A stretch of DNA of 37,226 nucleotides, taken from assembly GCF_003337435.1 (NCBI RefSeq), contig NZ_QPJS01000007.1, forward strand, positions 1 to 37,226, written 5' to 3'. The position numbers and the translations under genes are program-made. This DNA comes from Schleiferia thermophila. Its GTDB lineage: Bacteria > Bacteroidota > Bacteroidia > Flavobacteriales > Schleiferiaceae. Each line of letters opens with the position of its first letter. The first letter of the stretch is position 1. Shown here in pieces: positions 34,816 to 37,226 of the stretch. Below the pieces are notes generated by a model, which saw nothing but the letters and a program-made list of their open reading frames with translations, made no database searches and was not told where the DNA came from.

Positions 34816-35577
34816 ATGAACAAACCAAAGTTAGTTGCCGGCAATTGGAAAATGAATACCACTTTGTCTGAAGGCATTGCTTTGCTGGAATCCATCATTA
34901 AAGGTGTGAAACTATTGAAAACCAATACCAAGATTGCTATAGCGCCTCCTTTCACTCATTTATCCGAATTTAGAAAGGCATTAAAAAATACTGATGTTTG
35001 CTTGGCTGCTCAGAATGTGAGCGATAAACTGCAAGGAGCCTTTACAGGTGAGATTTCTGCATTAATGCTCAAAGATCTTGGGGTAAAGAAAGCAATCGTA
35101 GCGCATAGCGAGAGGAGACAATATTTTGGCGAGACAAACGAAAGTGCCTTGTTTAAAATCAAAACCCTGCTCAAACAAGACATACATCCTATCTATTGTG
35201 TGGGTGAGCTTCTTGAGGACAGAGAAAGAGAAAGGCATTTTGAAGTAGTAGAAGAGCAAATAACAACAGTGTTGTATCAATTAACGGAAGAAAAACTGCC
35301 AAAGCTTACCATAGCATATGAACCAGTCTGGGCTATTGGTACCGGTAAGACTGCAACTCCTGAGCAAGCGAATGAAATGCATGAATTTATTCGTGCTGTT
35401 ATTGCAAAACGGTTTGGGGAAGACTTAGCAGGGCAGGTAATGATTCTATACGGCGGAAGCGTCAATTCCGGTAATGCCAGTGCTTTAATGGCTCAACCTC
35501 AGATAGATGGCGCATTGGTGGGAGGTGCTTCGCTCAAGGCGGAAGAGTTCATTGCTATCATTAAAGCAGCAGGTTAG
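34816..35577 (+). CDS. tpiA: Triose-phosphate isomerase
   Basis: 253 residues. Interconverts dihydroxyacetone phosphate and glyceraldehyde 3-phosphate. GNWKMN (catalytic Lys), AHSERRQYFGE (catalytic His), YEPVWAIGTGKTATPEQA (catalytic Glu and loop 6), YGGSVNSGN and GALVGGASLKAEEF are all present. The promoter is not clear; TACTTG at 34788 is a weak -7 candidate. Confidence 0.98.
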   Translation: MNKPKLVAGNWKMNTTLSEGIALLESIIKGVKLLKTNTKIAIAPPFTHLSEFRKALKNTDVCLAAQNVSDKLQGAFTGEISALMLKDLGVKKAIVAHSERRQYFGETNESALFKIKTLLKQDIHPIYCVGELLEDRERERHFEVVEEQITTVLYQLTEEKLPKLTIAYEPVWAIGTGKTATPEQANEMHEFIRAVIAKRFGEDLAGQVMILYGGSVNSGNASALMAQPQIDGALVGGASLKAEEFIAIIKAAG

Positions 35578-35592
35578 AAAAAAATAATTTCA

Positions 35593-36837
35593 TTGAACAA
35601 CTGGAGACTATCACTTTTTTTAGGCCGGAGATTAAGCTTCAGTAAATCTGAAAGCAACAGCTTTTCGGGGCCAGTGGTCCGATTGGTTACTATGGCAGTG
35701 GCAGTGTGTTGCGTAGTCATGCTCATTGCCATAGTGACCGGTACTGGCCTCCAGCAGGAGATTAAAAATAAAATCTACAGTTTCAGAGGGCATATTCAGG
35801 TCAAAAAATACATAGACGAGTCTGACCTGAGAGAAAGTGAGAGTATCAAACTCACAGACGAGATGCTTTTAGCCATCAGCAGTCATGAGGCAGTAAAATT
35901 TATTCAAAGTTCCGCTTACAGAACAGCTGTCGTGAAGTCGTCTGAATTTTTTGACGGTGTAGTTCTCAAAGGAATTGACAGAGATTTTAATTCCGAAAAT
36001 CTAGGCTTTTATCTCCAAGAGGGGAGAATATTTTCTATGACAGAAAAAGATATTTCCGATAGTCTGGTCATTTCCTCACACCTGGCCAGGGTCTTGGCAG
36101 TATCATTGGGTGACAGAGTGGCTGTCTATTTTATTAGAGAATCTCCTAAACCCCCATTGCTCAGATACCTTTACATATCAGGGATTTACGAAACAGGTGT
36201 TGAGGATGTAGACAAGCAATTTGCCTATGCTGATATGCGATTGATCAGAGAAGTTAACCGATGGAACGAAAATGAAGTAGGATCTCTCGAAATATTTTTA
36301 AAAAAAGGCTATGACCCTCAAATGGTAGCTTTTGAACTGGAAGGACTCTTGCCCTATGATCTTCAGGCACAGCCGGCAGAGGACGCTTTCAGGCAATTGT
36401 TTCAATGGATGAGCCTTTTTGATATAAATATCCTGATTATCATCATTGTAATGGTTGTAATTTCAGCCATTAACCTGAGCTCCGCTCTGATGATTCTCAT
36501 TGTAGAGCGTACGCGGATGATAGGTATGCTAAAAGCACTAGGGGCAGAAAATGGTTTGATATTTAAAATTTTTCTCTTTAAAGCATTTGTGATATTGAGC
36601 AGAGGCCTTTTAATGGGTAACCTTGTAGCCTTGGGGTATGCACTTATACAAAAGAAATTTAAGCTGATAAAGTTAGATCAGACTGCATATTTTGTAGATA
36701 GTGTACCTGTTTACTTCCAATGGAATTGGATTTTGTACGTGAATGCAGGTACTCTGCTCATTTGTTTGTTGATGATGCTCTTACCGGTTCGGTATATTTC
36801 ACGTATTCCAGCCACCAAAGTCCTTAAATTTGAATAA
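35593..36837 (+). CDS. FtsX/LolE-like ABC transporter permease
   Basis: 414 residues. N-terminal helix (VVRLVTMAVAVCCVVMLIAIVTG), an extracytoplasmic domain of about 220 residues (VKKYIDESDL, VKSSEFFDGVVLKGID), and three C-terminal helices (IIIIVMVVISAINLSSALMILIVERTRMIGMLKALGA, then two more) ending RISRIPATKVLKFE. This is the layout of lipoprotein-releasing (LolC/E) permeases. The start appears to be TTG at 35593, 15 bp after tpiA, as no ATG precedes the first helix. The cognate ATPase is not in the window. Confidence 0.88.
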   Translation: MNNWRLSLFLGRRLSFSKSESNSFSGPVVRLVTMAVAVCCVVMLIAIVTGTGLQQEIKNKIYSFRGHIQVKKYIDESDLRESESIKLTDEMLLAISSHEAVKFIQSSAYRTAVVKSSEFFDGVVLKGIDRDFNSENLGFYLQEGRIFSMTEKDISDSLVISSHLARVLAVSLGDRVAVYFIRESPKPPLLRYLYISGIYETGVEDVDKQFAYADMRLIREVNRWNENEVGSLEIFLKKGYDPQMVAFELEGLLPYDLQAQPAEDAFRQLFQWMSLFDINILIIIIVMVVISAINLSSALMILIVERTRMIGMLKALGAENGLIFKIFLFKAFVILSRGLLMGNLVALGYALIQKKFKLIKLDQTAYFVDSVPVYFQWNWILYVNAGTLLICLLMMLLPVRYISRIPATKVLKFE

Positions 36838-37226
36838 TTTCCAATGATAGTCTTTATGTTATGACTCTTGAGAAAGAGAAATTTTTAAATGATAACCATA
36901 GGTCGGTATTTTCTAAAGAAGCGCTATTGCTCATATAATTGGTTACCTGTGTTTGTGCATTCTATGAATTGATTGGGCGAAGTGTAGATCTGATAAGGAC
37001 GATTTCTTGATTAGTTGGTACATTTTTTAAGGAGATTTAGGGTAATTATTTGCATAAAAATTTGATATACAAATAGATGTAAAAATTGCTTAAAAATATT
37101 TACATTGTGCTTGCGCAAAAAGAAAACACGCCTTTACCTTTGCAGCCCGTTTTTTTAGAAGCGGGTAGTTCTTTGGAGAGGCGAATTGGGAGGCGAGAAG
37201 GCAAAAGAAGTGTTAAACAGGGATAT
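36838..37226. other. Intergenic stretch at the right end, with promoter
   Basis: No open frame of note. Contains a weak hairpin (ctctt-gaga-aagag, 36865-36878) followed by T residues, and the promoter/leader at 37111-37175. Confidence 0.5.
37111..37142 (+). promoter_or_regulatory. Strong Bacteroidota-type promoter, reading out of the window
   Basis: TTG (37111-37113), 21 bp, then TACCTTTG (37135-37142), an exact TAnnTTTG box, with an AT-rich stretch upstream. The following leader has a short hairpin (CCCG/CGGG) and GTTCTTTG at 37168-37175, which resembles the boxA of rRNA leaders. The target gene lies beyond the window. Confidence 0.6.

Noticed and set aside
1-37226. CRISPR arrays, tRNA genes, transposases, integrases
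   Set aside because: Looked for regularly spaced repeats, cloverleaf-like sequences and DDE or recombinase motifs; none found. The repeats seen are single pairs.

Overview
The window looks like a chromosomal piece of a Bacteroidota genome, most likely of the order Flavobacteriales; I cannot name the genus. The reasons are two proteins with type IX secretion (T9SS) C-terminal domains, many signal-peptide outer-membrane barrels ending in an aromatic residue, TAnnTTTG-type -7 promoter boxes at several gene starts, a MiaE-type hydroxylase next to tgt, and a Tgt that lacks the usual zinc cysteines.

Region 1 (1 to about 13,500) is an AT-rich accessory region with every gene on the minus strand. 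It holds a CHU_C-type T9SS surface protein (465-2069), a T9SS beta-helix protein broken by an in-frame TAA (2141-4384), and an envelope cluster (5272-12725). The cluster contains two paralogous lipoproteins, each split once (12725-11391 by an in-frame TGA, 9569-8212 by a frameshift), and six small outer-membrane barrel proteins. Short repeats punctuate it: a 46/43-bp repeat at 1 and 4501, a 58-bp repeat at 6703 and 12939, and a 25-bp leader repeat before both lipoproteins. No transposase or integrase is visible.

Region 2 (13,533-31,314) has a clearly higher GC content and is mostly housekeeping. On the plus strand lie a SprT-like metalloprotease, miaE, tgt, pyrD and pdxJ. On the minus strand is a complete seven-gene Mrp Na+/H+ antiporter operon (mrpA to mrpG, tightly overlapping), then a DUF2911/TPR protein. 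On the plus strand follow lgt, a DUF192 lipoprotein, a BtuF-like metal receptor, an FKBP lipoprotein, cysS and yidD, and then a nucleoside phosphorylase on the minus strand. Two copies of a GC-rich 140-bp intergenic element (13,533 and 24,654) fold into hairpins, with a compensatory base-pair change between copies. This is the strongest candidate for an undescribed element.

Region 3 (31,402-37,226) holds an alpha/beta hydrolase and an outer-membrane barrel (minus), a small lipoprotein with a clear terminator, then tpiA and an FtsX/LolE-like permease on the plus strand. The window ends in what looks like a strong promoter and leader, possibly of an rRNA operon lying just outside.

Three gene units in region 1 carry single-lesion disruptions, while the genes of regions 2 and 3 all look intact. 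This suggests decay or rapid change of the accessory region rather than uniform sequencing error.
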